A DNA stretch of 64,000 nucleotides, taken from Diphasiastrum complanatum. Lineage: Eukaryota; Streptophyta; Lycopodiopsida; Lycopodiales; Lycopodiaceae. The notes under the pieces were generated by a model. The model saw only the letters and a list, made by a program, of their open reading frames with translations, had not been told where the DNA came from and searched no databases. The stretch is from assembly GCA_029204225.1 (NCBI GenBank), contig CM055102.1, forward strand, positions 34,096,585-34,160,584, written 5' to 3'. This document shows positions 45,513-58,080 of this stretch, in pieces; the stretch's first letter is position 1; every line of letters starts with the position of its first letter. The translations under genes and the position numbers were made by a program.

Positions 45513-47406
45513 TTGAAAGAGTTAAAGGTAACCAACACTCCTAATTCTAGGAAGGTGTGTAGCCCTCGTTTTCTTCCGATAAAGGCGTGGTTCAAATGTT
45601 TTATGTTGGATGATAAGTTCCACGAGAAAGCCCAAATGTCGTAGGGAGGGAGCATGTGGTGACATTCTGGAATAGGATATAACCGTATGGTTCGAGAGTT
45701 TTGATTAGCACTCTACTATGTTCTTTCTTTTTTTTCTCCTCGTGTGTGTTTAGAGAGTTTAGAGTGTGTGTGTGCGTGTGTGATGCCATTCGTTTAAGTT
45801 TCATGATTACCAGTTCATGTTACTCTAATTCGCAGAATCTTGATTTATGTTTCATGCTTTCTCACCTTGGTAGTGGTGGCCAAAGTTCTTTTCATGCCCA
45901 TTTCGTAAGTCTCCCCACCCATACGTTGAATTTGACATTATCGAAATTCAAATTTTATTTTGCTAATCTTCTGGTAGTACCCCAGATTATTTGCATATTT
46001 GTTAAAATTATAATCACAATTCTGTCGGTTCATTTATAAATCTACCGTAAAGTGATCTCCCACAAAAGAAGAGTATAAGTATGCATATTCCAACAACATG
46101 CAATCATTACTTGAATTATTGGAGAGATAAGGAGTGAGAATTGATTGAGATGGAATAATTTGAGGTATATATGGCTTCAAGATATATTAAATTAACTTCA
46201 CTACATTCATGTGGTTTGACTTTCACTCTCATCACATTTCTCAAATAACCTCATCTTCATTGGATGCAGGTATCGCAGTCCCAATCCCATGCATCGCAGT
46301 CACATGCATACAAGTCCGATCGCGATGTCAATGGCCAAACAGATGAGGATGACTCAGTTGGATCTAATTAGGTGATTCAATATTGTAGCATGCATGTATT
46401 GGAAAGTCAGTTTCTAATATATCTCTATACTCGGAACATTTATGTTTGAATATATATTGGTTTAAGTTAAGTGTCCCTTCATCAACTTTTAAGTGCGTAA
46501 AATGTAACTCAAATATTTGCAAATTTTTTTATTAACAATTAAGAACAAATGATTTTGCTTACCACCGTCAAAAAAATTGGTGCAAAAGACTCCTAGGATT
46601 GGATGAAGTCCACTTCGAGGTCCTTCAGAATGTCCCTTGGAATAGCCAGTCTTGTCGAGGGGTTTACCTAGGTCCCTCGATATATCCCTCTGCAAACACA
46701 TTCTCTTAACAACGCCAGAGTGGGATGGTGATAACTCGGGAACCGATGTAATTAACGAGGTTTTGCTACCGAGTTATAAATCGATGTGTATACCGGGGTC
46801 TCAAGAGTTTTTTTTTTTAATTATTTAGAAAAGCCTCGATAATAGAATCGGAATGTTGTAGTGGAACTTTGAAAAACCAATCCTCTTTTATACAAAACTT
46901 GCAAATCCATCTGCCATACAAAACATCCAAATTTTGGCAAAAGGGATTGCACATGCAAATTGGGAGAGTGTTGGGAGCAAGAGGTAGCATGAGGTAGGGA
47001 GGCATGTGCTCCACTATGGGTCCCTTCCACACACACATGAACTCATGCACTCATGCACTCACATGAACGCATGCACGCACGCACTCACGCAAGGCAAGCC
47101 GGTCTCCATTACAGGAAAATTGTCTCGACTCACTCGAGTGTCGTCTCTCTACACACACACACACACACATACACATATATATATGTATATATACCCACAC
47201 ACTTAGATATACAGCTTATATATTATAAAATATTGCAAATTTGTGAAGTTTGAAGTTTAATTGCATTCCGTTGCAAATTAAAGTGTAAATCTGTGATTCT
47301 TCTTTAAGATTAGGCACTAAATCAAAGTTTAGCATGGGATGTAGTAGCTTGTTCACATAGGTAGCTACAATAGAGAGGCATTTTCGGAACATTCTTGGAA
47401 ACACCT
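44259..47406. other. Right-arm mirror of 1-2319
   Basis: No gene recognised. It includes 851 bases (45005-45855) missing from the left arm, with a (GA)n tract at about 45465-45509, and the CA/TA microsatellite at about 47151-47190. The arm ends at 47406 only because the window starts there on the other side. Confidence 0.55.
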
Positions 47407-47757
47407 GTCCTCAAAAGAGAATATGTCAACAAACGTCACATAATGAAAGATACATTGTCATAGTTTTTCTTCTTGAAACAATCTATATTTGCAATATCGG
47501 CTCGTGCACATATCATGACACTTATGATATCTATGTGATTGGCTTCAAGATAGATCTCCAAATTTAAAATGGGGGCCTTTCTGTAATCTTTCCAAGGGAC
47601 ATTCTGTAAAACATTTCATATCAAATTTAGAAAGATTCTGTAAAACATTTCATATGAAAATTACCAATGTAGTTATGCTCATTGATAGCCTGTAGGGAAG
47701 ATGAGGATTCAAGAAACATGAAATTATTAAGCTAATCATTAACTATTTAAGCATAAA
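47407..47757. other. Downstream region of the methyltransferase gene
   Basis: No gene. An imperfect 28-base direct repeat built on GTAAAACATTTCATAT lies near 47606-47658. Its mirror, if the palindrome extends, would be upstream of the window. Confidence 0.4.
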
Positions 47758-49286
47758 TCAAGTCTCTTGGCAAAACCCATTTTTGTCTTGTGTTTTGTAA
47801 GCCTCTATTACAGACTGCAGATTAGGAATCTTGAATATCTTATAGCTCTGAAAACCAGCTTGAATGAGAAGATTGTGCCATTCTTCCCTTGTCCGTTCCA
47901 ATCCTCCATTTGTAAGAGCAATCATATTAAGATCAAATGAACATCTGAGGAATGTGTATGGATCTGTTTTCTCTGATGGATCAAGGACAGCATCGATGAT
48001 AATCACCTTGCCTTTCTCAGGTAATGCCCTGTAGCAATTGCGTAAAATCTTGGTGCATCGCTCATCATCCCAGTCGTGCATAATCCACTGCAAAGTTCAA
48101 ACATAGAGATTATTATCAGATGTTTGTGGAACTTGTTAGTCTCAGATAACTCAAGCACATTTAACGCACACAAGAAAGTCATGGTGTGAGTGTTTCATGA
48201 TTTGATTAGTCATAAAGGTTCTGAGGAGACTGATCCAAAAGACTATGAACAGCAATTGCACCTTCATCATGATAGCGTCAGCTGATGGAACACTCTGAAA
48301 CATGTCTCCCTCGACGTGTTCAACACCTAAGCTCCAAGAATATTAGAGCAGACAGTTGCATGATCAGTCATTTTACTGTGTCATCTCAAATGCTTACTGG
48401 AAAAAGGAACGAGCTACTTACGCATCTTAAAGGCCTTTATCGCTGTTGGCAAAATTTGTTTAAACTACTGCTATAACCAGACTCAAAATACTTTGGCTTT
48501 TTAGTACATATTTTACAGGTGATGAAGACCTTGGAAGCTCCACTAATTGCTCTTCTTACCAGGAATGGAAGGAGCTACTGCAACAACGTGCGGAAGATCA
48601 AAATTGATGCACTTGATATCAGGATGCGCTGCTACAATTTTTGATATGGTCAGTCCCACACCTCCACCAACATCTACCAGCGTACTCAAATCCTTAAACC
48701 CATCGTAGTGTCTTAAAACAGCGGAGATAGATATGTTGCTTGCAGCAGCCATGGCCTCATTGAAAAGATTGTTAAAATCTGGGAGCTTACTTGCATAATT
48801 CCATATGTCTGTACCGTTGGCTCTCTCAAAAGCGTCACCTCCTTCTAAGACACACTCGTTGACATGATGCCAGGGTGCTTGGGTGACTTTATCTAGCTCC
48901 ATGACGGCCATGGGTGCTAGGCAAAGATCATTGTTCTCCTTGACAAGCCACTTGGAAGCGTTCGTAAGGCCGTAACGCCATTCCTTGACTCCAAACGAAT
49001 TTTCTACAGCAGTTTCACTAAATATTTTCTTCACTGCTAGGAATCTGAGGATGCGTTTAAGATAATCTGCCTTAGGCTCCTTACTTGGTAGCTCTGCTGA
49101 AATCTGTTCCGAGGACAAGGTAGCTTCAGGTCCTGCCCTTGCAAGAATATCAGGGATGTCCAACAATATAGCAACCTTCAAAGCCATGGACGAAGCAAAT
49201 GCGAAGATAGTATTCCAAATTATCAGCTGACCTTCCAATGCATACTCATCAATATCAGACACAGAAAACCCAATAACAGATTCCAT
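47758..49286 (-). CDS. SAM-dependent O-methyltransferase, COMT/AEOMT-like (373 aa, 3 exons)
   Basis: Exons 49286-48560, 48326-48262 and 48087-47758 join with GT-AG introns of 233 and 174 bases and give 373 residues, the usual length for class II plant O-methyltransferases. The N-terminal dimerisation part contains FAFASSMALKVAILLDIPDIL. The SAM site LVDVGGGVG is at residues 203-211, with DLPHVV at 230-235. The short second exon encodes GVEHVEGDMFQSVPSADAIMMK. The catalytic His is H268 in WIMHDWDDE. The two supporting acidic positions are D296 (Glu in alfalfa COMT) and E328 in GGLERTREEW. It resembles conifer enzymes methylating hydroxycinnamic acids and their esters on phenolic hydroxyls in the cytosol. 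The exact substrate is unknown. It lies just outside the visible palindrome. Confidence 0.93.
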
Positions 49287-51062
49287 CTTTTCTACCTGTA
49301 AAAGATCTCTATCAAAGCAAATATATCGAAGTCGTGAAAATCAAAATGGACAAGTACGTCCTCAGCTATTAACTGCTATTAACTCGTGTACAAACGCTAG
49401 ATCAGTACCGTAACAAAAGCAAATGGTTAACTCCCAATAAGAAAGAGCTTATGAATTTCCAGCCCACATTGATCAGCCAAGGCTAATAATATCTTCACCA
49501 AGCTGCCTATGCAACATAAGGAGCAGGCCAGGATGATTCACTAATCGATGGTTTAAGGCAAGCTACTCTTTTCTTCCAACTGTTGGTCATCAGCTGTGCT
49601 ATTTACAACCTCGGAATTAGCACAACTCATGAAGATCCTTCATTGAAAAGCACAATAAGAGAGATGATATTCTTTTGTCAAGTGATGCATGATTTTGGAC
49701 ATTAAAATAATGATCAACTTGACTACTCTCAAGTAATAATCGCGTTAGAATTTATGGAGCCCAAAACCATTATTATCCTAAATAGATGAAGGTGGACTAG
49801 TCTTTAGACTATCAAAGCTAACTAGTGATATTTATTTATAATCATATAATATCTCCTTAAAAATAGTACACCTCCAATTTAAGCTGACCTATGGTAATAA
49901 TTCATAGACAATTTAATGTATTTTGTATTTTGGCTCATTTTCAATTGTGAGATTGAGAGTTCTTCAATTCATCTTGTGATCATAATGAGAGACATAAAAA
50001 TGTCTTTGCTAGGTCTCATATTGCCTATGGTTAGGAAATTTATGTGATCAAGGTACGTTTACATCCCTAACAACCTAGACCCATGTGAGACTTTCAATAT
50101 GACAATGCCATTTGAGAGTTGCCAAGTTCTTACCCAAGACTACCTACTGGTTCTCTAAAAAGCACCAATCAACTTCGCTGTTGAGCATACGTTTTTTTTT
50201 GGTGTTGTGCACATACCATAACACTAGCCTAAGGACTAGTGGTCTAAATTGATGTATACTAAATGTTGGTAAGTTAGAATGAGTAGTAGAATGATATGTT
50301 GCATGAATTTGTGGCTGGGTGGTCAATAGCACTGGCCCAAACAAGCTAATGAAAACCTTAAATATTTCAATTGCAATTTAACATATAATTTAAAAAACAA
50401 AATATAACATTCCAAGATTTAGTACGACAATTTTCAATCAAAACAATAAAATGAGGGGCCTAGACATTAACATGGATGACCTCTCAAATAAATATCAACT
50501 TGGAATTCAATTACTATCTCCTTGATTTACCTACATACACAATGATTTCAATTTGACATCATTAGGCCCGGACTACAAAACTCTTATGTGCCATTAGTCA
50601 TGAAGATAAGAAAAATTACACATTGAAAATGACAACCTTGATAGACCATTGAATATGATAGCGATTTCATGAGTATGCATTACAAGATTAAAAAATCTAT
50701 TGCAATCACAAAACCATTATGAGTAAGGTCATTTATTGAAAGCATCTTCTTGTCAATCTCAATATATCTAATAGTTTACATAATGTACAAATATAAGGGC
50801 AAGGGTCTGTTGGAATTTGATTCCACTCCAAGACCCACTTGCCACAACCTATAGGAATATATTAACTCTTCAATAGACAAGAACTTGCAATTTTTTATTG
50901 CAATCTTGCAAGATTTGGGGCTTTACATTTTTATATGTATTCTTATGTTTTGGGCTTAAAAACATTCTACATGCAATCTTACATTTTGGGCTTCACATTT
51001 TTACATGTAATCTCAAGCATTGACTTCACGTTGGATGTTATGGGCAAAACAAGTATATAAGG

Positions 51063-51066
<4 letters not shown>
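49287..51066. other. Intergenic region upstream of the methyltransferase
   Basis: No gene supported. A weak TATATTT lies about 32-38 bases before the ATG on the minus strand, too close for a typical leader, so the real promoter is probably further upstream. Confidence 0.4.
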
Positions 51067-51125
<59 letters not shown>

Positions 51126-51347
51126 AACATTTATAGCATGTTATGCTTGGCTTGCAAGGCAATCTAAACAAATGTTAGTTTATTGGTTCAACCTTTTAAA
51201 AATGTACAATGAATGATAATTGGTGATTTATGATACAGTTTAGTAATTGTTATGAACAAAAGTAGTATGAAGGCATGTGTGTGTGTGTGCACACACACAC
51301 GTGTGTGCATGTGCCTATGCATGTGTGTGTGTGTGTGTGTGTGTGTG

Positions 51348-51416
<69 letters not shown>

Positions 51417-51608
51417 GATTAGCATGATCTAAAACAATATGTTTCGTTTTGGCTTGTAGGGTAGTCAATTGCAACTAGATCAAGTGCCTCAGGTATGAAT
51501 ATACAAAAATGTTCTTTTACATAATCAAATTGCATGGAAATGTTTTTGAATAAATAATATATGGTATTCGTTGGGTCGAGTAATTGTTATCCACAACAGT
51601 AGTGTCAA

Positions 51609-51666
<58 letters not shown>

Positions 51667-51770
51667 AAATCGTATGTTTTTCTTGGCTTATACCAAAATC
51701 AATCATTTGAAAGACAAAACAATCAGCTGAACCATGTCATGAAGTAAGTGCCAGATTTCTTTCATTCCAA
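51067..51770. repeat. Three degenerate tandem units of about 270 bp, each led by a (GA)n tract
   Basis: (GA)n tracts at 51067-51122, 51353-51418 and 51613-51662 are each followed by related sequence (GATTARCAT..., then a TTGGCTTGTA-like box). The first two units end in a related GTAATTGTTAT...ACAA.AGTAGT box. The last unit is incomplete. Confidence 0.7.
51276..51350. repeat. Alternating GT/CA tract
   Basis: A (GT)n run switches to (CA)n and back to (GT)n, giving a self-complementary alternating purine-pyrimidine block that could adopt Z-form or a hairpin. Confidence 0.85.
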
Positions 51771-51990
51771 GTTCTATAGAAGTGAAACATATTATTTTCT
51801 TATTCTTCTATTCACATGTGTCATCATTTAAATTTAAATTTTGCAAATGTCAACTTTGTTTTTATTTGAAAATTGTCTTTTATAATTTCAAGTATTTAAC
51901 GTGATGACAACTTCAGGGAGGCTGCCATGGACTTCCTTTACTCTCTACATTCCTGTGCTAGAAGTTACGGGAGCGCAAATGTGAAAGGAG

Positions 51991-52500
51991 GTGGCACCAT
52001 CACCACCACCATTAGTATCAATGGCTGAAGACCAACCCTCTGCGATAGGACCATATCCGAACACCAAAGAGGAAGGACGTCAATACCAAAGGATTCATCA
52101 TTGGATACAAGAAGCATTAGGCCGAGGAAACTGCACAAGCCAAGGCAAAACCTATAGTACTTCCAACTGGCAACCTTAGAAGTACCAATACCACTAGCAA
52201 ATTTTCCACAAAGATCAGATCTAAATGAACGTTTACACCATCAGGAGGTTCCTTTGCAAATGCAGAACCTGAGGTTCCACGAACAGAATTGCTCATGAGT
52301 ATACTATCTAGTATAATGGACGTATCCATTGGAGAGTTCATGCAGATCGCACCACAAGCAAAGAGCATTTTGAAAGAATGGTTGAATTTGGAACCTAAAA
52401 CATCAGCGAGAGAATCCTTGTACTATGCTGACGGGCACGAGGAAACCAGCAACGTCCTGAATAGACACCATTGCATATCAAATGGGTAATATTTAGTGGA
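51991..52500 (+). pseudogene. Possible gypsy gag/protease-linker remnant
   Basis: LMSILSSIMDVSIGEFMQIAPQAKSILKEW in shifted frames resembles the segment preceding the protease in plant gypsy elements (a D.TL.ELL..SP..R-type pattern). The rest is too decayed to call. Confidence 0.35.
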
Positions 52501-54153
52501 AATGAGAACTATAAGGAATATTCCTAGAATCATGTTAAATAATGGCACATTTTGAAAAAGAATGTCCTACAGTATCATATCCATTACTAGAAGTACATAA
52601 AAAACACATCAAAGTTTTTTACAAATTTGTAACAAAATTTCAAAATACGTAAAAAACTGAAGTATTCAACAATTTTCCTAAAAGTTACAATACACAGAAA
52701 TTAGAAAGAGCCCAAGTAGTATAATTTATTTAAATTTTTGCAAATTGTGATACAAAATTTAGATTCTTTTGGATCTAGTATTAAAACTTATATCCTCATC
52801 TATGTCCACGCCTCCAGATTCAACATCATCAATTTCATCATTAGAAGGTGAACAAGTGGAAGATCCATCCTCCTCATTATTGTTAATCAAAATATCATCT
52901 TCATCCCTATGCAATATAAGATCAGCTTCCACACATGCCCTTGTTCTTCTTAACGAAAATACATTCTTTCTTTGGCAGCCTTTGACGAATGATTTCCTTC
53001 ATTGATTTTCGAAGTCAACCTGAATTCGTTAATTGAATATCATAAACGATAATGTCAACTTTCTCAAGGACAATGTCACTTATGTGGGGCCGATTTATTA
53101 TTGCTCAGCATTCCTTTTTACCATTTGAGTTGCCAATCATTCCAGGAACATACTTTATTGTGTATGCATCATGATGCTTCGTTCGATATCAATGTACTTT
53201 AATAGATACAATCTATCCATTCCAGGACTTTGACAAATTGACAACCTTGCATAACCAAAAGGGATGGCCAAGAGGATCATCATCTACAAGTGTGGTAGCC
53301 ATTGATTTCTTGCACATTTCCCTTCCAAAAGGTAGCAAGTTCTTCTTGTCTTTGATGAGATTTCGCAAGCTTGATACATGGTATCGTTCTCTCGTATCAT
53401 GTGGCTTTCTCAGGCACAAAAATAATGAATAAGCTTCTCAATTGTGATAATGGATTTAACAAACTCTATTAAGTTTGGCATGTGATTAGAACTGCAAAAG
53501 ATCTAGTTGATAGTGGAATCTTTTTTTATGAATCAATGTACATATCTGATACAAAAGGAGATTTTGGACAAATAGTCCTAATTCCATTACCTAGTTTTGG
53601 AAGTGATGAATGGGTTGCTCCAGATGCTGCAGTTTCAGAATCATTTCATTGCAAGCTATATATGATGTAAAAACTTCATTAAAGCTAAGCACGGGACCAA
53701 AAACAGTCAGATTGAGTTATGGATTTCTTTTCAAGTGTCAATGTACACAAAACCCCAATGTTGTATGCAAAATTTATCAGATAGTTTATTATTTGAACTT
53801 ATGGATGAAGGCTGGGACAAAAGATCAGATGGAAAAATAGAATGTAGAATTAAAATGCCTTCCATGTGCTTTCGTTATCAAATCGAAAAACAAATGTTGA
53901 GCTTATGCTTCCATTATCAAAGATGAAAAAAAAACAAACATAAATGGGTGCCACTCGATCAAGACTTGGAAGCCTATGGACACTCAAAGTGAAAAAATAT
54001 TGAGCTTATATACAATGATGTGTTGGATTTACCTCCTCTACTCTCCAAAACCCCATGTTAGTCTAGTTCCATTCATTGCTGCATATTTACTTGCATTGTC
54101 ACGCAGTTTAACTACTGAAGACGAGCAAGAGAAATGGCCGACATATCTGAGTT
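52501..54153. other. Degraded region without a recognised gene
   Basis: Several plus-strand frames of 60 to 80 codons (52769, 53238, 53482, 53610) follow one another and could be remains of one protein, but no family is recognisable. Confidence 0.35.
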
Positions 54154-54748
54154 GGACGAGCTATCGGGTAGACCCAACTTGGTCGACATATTGGAGAAGC
54201 CTGACTTATCAGCCTCCTCATGCTCATCCTCTGTACTGTGCAACCAACTTGACAATGACAACAGCCACGATCTTCTCCCTGACGGTGCAACGGCTCCACG
54301 CCATCGCCCTTGTACACTCATCTACATAAATGTAAATAGCCAATAGATCATGAACACGGATTACCAAATCCAATGAGATAGACATAGTAGATGCTTTCAT
54401 GCATTGATTCTCTTTTTCGGACGGATCGTCAGTATTAGCACATAGCTTTTACAGATTGTAGTTAGCTTTGTGGACATGCAGTTTTGCCCGCTATTGTCTT
54501 GTGCTTACCTGCATTATTGACTTGTATTTCACTACAATTAATTTGAATAAAAAGCTGTCTAGTTCTGCATTCAGGTTCTGTCAGTATTTGCAATGCTTCC
54601 TGCTCTTTGTCTAACTTTCTGATTGCTTTGTCTGATTGTCTTCTCTTGCTTCCGCTATCATTGCACACTTAGCTCTAAACTTTACTTCATTATTGTATTC
54701 GCCTATTGTTACCAGTAGTGCACGCACCAAGGGAACCTTTCCCCAACA
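54154..54748 (+). repeat. Copia LTR, 5' end missing
   Basis: 595 bases ending CCCCAACA directly before a primer-binding site. The mirror LTR at 63359-63953 has the same length. The left edge GGACGAGC is not a TG end, so the LTR is truncated or its true start was lost. Confidence 0.75.
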
Positions 54749-54760
54749 TGGTATCAGAGC
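54749..54760 (+). other. iMet primer-binding site
   Basis: TGGTATCAGAGC immediately after the LTR. Confidence 0.9.
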
Positions 54761-54841
54761 TATAGGTAACTATTCTCTGGTTATTTAGAGCTTTAATATC
54801 AAAACCCATCTGATTTCTTAAGCAGGTTTATGTAAAAGTTA

Positions 54842-55633
54842 TTGAAGCACTCCAAGACATAAGTGCTGAATCTTGCCACAAAAGTAGCATTTGATCTTTG
54901 ACTTATCCTTCTTTGGCTTGCTCGAGATTGGACTTAAAGATCCTTCTTGATCTTCACCTTTGACTTGGTTCTTCTTGAATGCAGCACCCTTGCCTTTGGA
55001 TTTGCTCTTGCTCTTGGTGAAAAGAGCCTTGTCATCTCCATCATTGAGGGAGAGCTTCTCCATCCTTGACTTGATGTGAGTTCTCCTACTCTCCTCGACC
55101 ATGAGGACTCCTTGGAGATCTTCAAGTGAGAACAACTTGCCCATAATTGCATAGCCTTTCACTAGGTTAGCAAAATCCACACTCCAACCATTCAAGATTA
55201 GTTGAACAAGTTCACTTTCCTTAATAGAATCTCCTATGTAAGCAAGCTCCTTGTTTAAGTCCTTAACTCTGAACACATATGAATGTCCACTCTCTCCTTT
55301 AGCTTGAAAACATTGAAGGATTTGATTCTTCAAGGATAGCAACCTTGAGGTATTCTTGGATTCATATATCTTTTGAAGAGTTTCCCATTCTTCTTGAGTC
55401 GAGGTGCAAGAACCTACCTCTTTAACAAGCTCATTAGCATGGAGACCAACCTTGCACCTCCTTTTGTATTTTGTAGCTTCTTGAGGGTGAATAGGCTCAT
55501 CCTCTTCACCACTCACTATATACATTAGATTTTGTGAAATAAGAATTGATTCCATTCTTAGCTTCCAAATTGAATAATTAGAAGCATTCAATCTATCATG
55601 TGAATCCAAAAGATATGCATCCATTGAAGCCAC
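54842..55633 (-). pseudogene. Copia gag, truncated in the zinc knuckle
   Basis: Starts MASMDAYLLDSHDRLNASNYS, with the UBN2-type domain (RLLSLKNQILQCFQAKGESGHSYVFRVKDL) and a Lys-rich linker. The knuckle begins CYFCGKI and is damaged by a one-base insertion before the sequence is cut at 54842. The mirror copy, 59665-60692, continues into protease. Confidence 0.85.
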
Positions 55634-55969
55634 TATCTCTAAATAAAATCTTGATCACAAGAATAGATGCAAAATAGAAATGATTGAAAGACTTGAAGAA
55701 ACAAAACTTTTCTATTACCAAAGCTTTGCTAGCTTTCAGCCCTCACTCTAACAAAAAAGTTCACGAACGCGAAAGTCAAAAAACACGAAACAAAAATGTT
55801 CGCGAACACCTTGACGAAAAGACACGAACACGAAAAATTCGCGAAAGAGAGTTTTTTGCGGTACAGCAGGAGAAAGTCAGACAACGAGAAAGTCAAACGA
55901 CTCAAAGCGACATGAAAATCGTCGCGACACAATGGCACTTTACCAAGCAAGCCATCATGCAGTGATAAC

Positions 55970-56545
55970 AGAGGTCAGCATCTCGAATGCAACTAGTTCG
56001 ACCACCTGTGATGCATGTCTGAAGGGTAAGATGTCATGCACTCGATTTGTCAAAGACTCCTACAGAACGATCAAGATTCTGGAGTTAGTGCATTTTGACA
56101 TATGTGGGCCTTTCAATGTGATCTCAGTAGGAGGCTCAAAATATTACATAACCTTCATTGATGATTATAGGAAATTTGCCAAAGTGTACTTTATTTAAAA
56201 CAAATCTGAAGCACTTGATAAATTCACAGAGTATGTGAATTGGGTTGAGAGATGCACATGACAGATCGAGGTGACGAATATATCTCGAATCACTTCACTA
56301 ACTTTTGCAATGATCGTGGCATCATTCACAGAAGGACTGCAGCCTACACACCGCAGCACAACAATTTGCAGAAAGAAAGAATAGGACCCTAATGGATGCT
56401 GCCAGATGCATGATGGCCTACTTGAAGGCTCCAAGGGTACTATGGGCTGAAGTAGTAGCTACAGCTGCATATATCCAGAACAGGATAGGGAAGTCTAGTG
56501 TCCCTCACACGACACCACATGAATTATGGTGGGGTAGAAAGCCCA
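55970..56545 (+). pseudogene. Copia integrase remnant
   Basis: CDACLKGKMSCTRF, then LELVHFDICGPF and FIDDYRKFAKVYF, then in another frame RGDEYISNHF and AAYTPQHN, and finally VLWAEVVATAAYIQNR. This is the usual order of zinc domain, first Asp and second Asp region, with at least two frameshifts and stops. Confidence 0.85.
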
Positions 56546-56593
56546 ACCTGTCTCTACATTTCATGCAATTTTGCAAGTGTTCTTGCCTAACAA

Positions 56594-56669
56594 TGTGTAA
56601 AATTGTTTGTGCTATGACTTGGGTCATAAATCAATCAAATAAATATTTTCATTATCACTTTATTTCACA
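56594..56669 (+). repeat. LTR remnant with TG...CA ends
   Basis: TGTGTAAAAT to TTTCACA, 76 bases, directly before a perfect primer-binding site. It is very short for an LTR, so probably only its 3' part, or a TRIM-like LTR. Confidence 0.45.
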
Positions 56670-56681
56670 TGGTATCAGAGC
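56670..56681 (+). other. iMet primer-binding site
   Basis: TGGTATCAGAGC. Confidence 0.85.
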
Positions 56682-57702
56682 TTAGGATTGATAGAAATGC
56701 ATGTTATGATCAGGTTTGGATCAATTTTGGAGAGAGCTAGTGCTCTAGCCTCTCAGTGGTGAAGCTGGTCATGATCACCAATTTTGGTGTCATACACATG
56801 TTTGGGAAGCAAGAAAGCTCGGAGATCTAAATTCTTTGTGAATTATCTATTTTTTGGAGTTGTGATTTTCTATTCATACTCTTAGGCAACGGACTTTTTG
56901 AGAGCATCTAAGGTGTAGATGGCTTAACATTGCACAAGGCAACAATTCTTGAGTTAGTTTGAAAATTTGTGAATGATTTGATTCCAAAACATCAAAATAG
57001 GGAGTCTATTCTTAAATGCAGGTTTGAATATGTTCCTTGTGCATTATACATGAGTATCAAATTTTTTAGCCGCATGCCAATAGATTTCAAGCACCACATT
57101 GAAACGAGCCAAAATCTAGCTCCTCAATATAGATCTGAATGGTCAGAGGCATATCCACAACCCTGACATCCCACACTTTCGCACCCTTTCCATCAGCCTT
57201 TCTACCGTGTTCTGGTAGATGGATAATTATCTGCTCACTCTTAACCATTTAATTAAGAGGAGGTAATAACGTTACATGAGGACCCATTGTCAAATAAATC
57301 AAGACATCTCTACCACACAATCCCCCATGCATAACGATTAAAAAAGTACAAGGAAATTGATCTCTTCTCTCTCTCATTTCATCATTATACATGGTTCTCT
57401 TTGGGTTCTACTATTCATTGGTGCACTATCTTGGTGATATCTTGCAATCTTATGTGTAGAATGATCATTTATTGTTATTTTCGGTTCCACACATGTGAAA
57501 TACAGTAGGGTACTGTAATTGTACAAACAAAAAACATATTTTATGTTTTGGTTCATATTTGATCAGTATCTCTTAGAGTTTGCATCTCATTTTGTATGAA
57601 GATGCTGTTTTTTCTACATTGGCAGGATTGTTGGTTTGCTCCTTATTGTAACCAAAGATCAGGGACATGGATTGGATCTTGAATGATCTGAAATCCTTCA
57701 CA
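56682..57702 (+). other. Retroelement leader and LTR-like sequence, no gene
   Basis: Non-coding. It ends CTTCACA before a second primer site. A possible LTR start TGACATCCCACAC lies at about 57164 but has no confirmed partner. Confidence 0.4.
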
Positions 57703-57714
57703 TGGTATTAGAGC
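57703..57714 (+). other. Degenerate iMet primer-binding site
   Basis: TGGTATTAGAGC, one mismatch from the consensus, preceded by a CTTCACA LTR-like end. Confidence 0.7.
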
Positions 57715-58080
57715 TCTTGTGTTTCAGGTTATGAAAGGATCAGCCATCTTTAGCAAGGATTTGGAGGAGTAACCAATACTAGAGCATGCTAGATTGATTT
57801 CTATTCAAACATCAGCATTTTTGCATGTGTAGAATTGATCTTTTGTAGGTCAAAACTCAATATAGGGCTATATACTTGATCAATTCCGATTTCACACTTG
57901 GTTTAGTGGATTTTGATGATATTTGGTGCACTAGGAAGGTCTCATTGGAGTCTACAAGAAGATATATCAAGTTTCTAGAAATTGCATGTAGAATTTGAGA
58001 TATTCAATTTTTTGTGATTTTGTCAAAACCCTAATTTTGATTCGATCTCTAGTTTGTGAGGTTACTAAACTTCATTTGAG

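Larger units (their letters stand above)
54154..55659. repeat. Left arm of a second palindrome
   Basis: Pairs in inverse orientation with 59639-63953: 54154-54843 with 63264-63953 (690 bases on both sides) and 54842-55659 with 59639-60454. About 2.8 kb between those right-arm segments is absent here, joined through a 2-base overlap. The spacer is 55660-59638. Confidence 0.85.

Noticed and set aside
54134-54346. 70-codon frame starting MADISELDELSGRPN as a small gene
   Set aside because: It straddles the LTR edge at 54154 and is not conserved on the other side of the palindrome beyond the LTR.
54462-54668. 68-codon frame found in both arms of the second palindrome
   Set aside because: It lies wholly inside the LTR, and its repetition reflects LTR duplication, not a gene.
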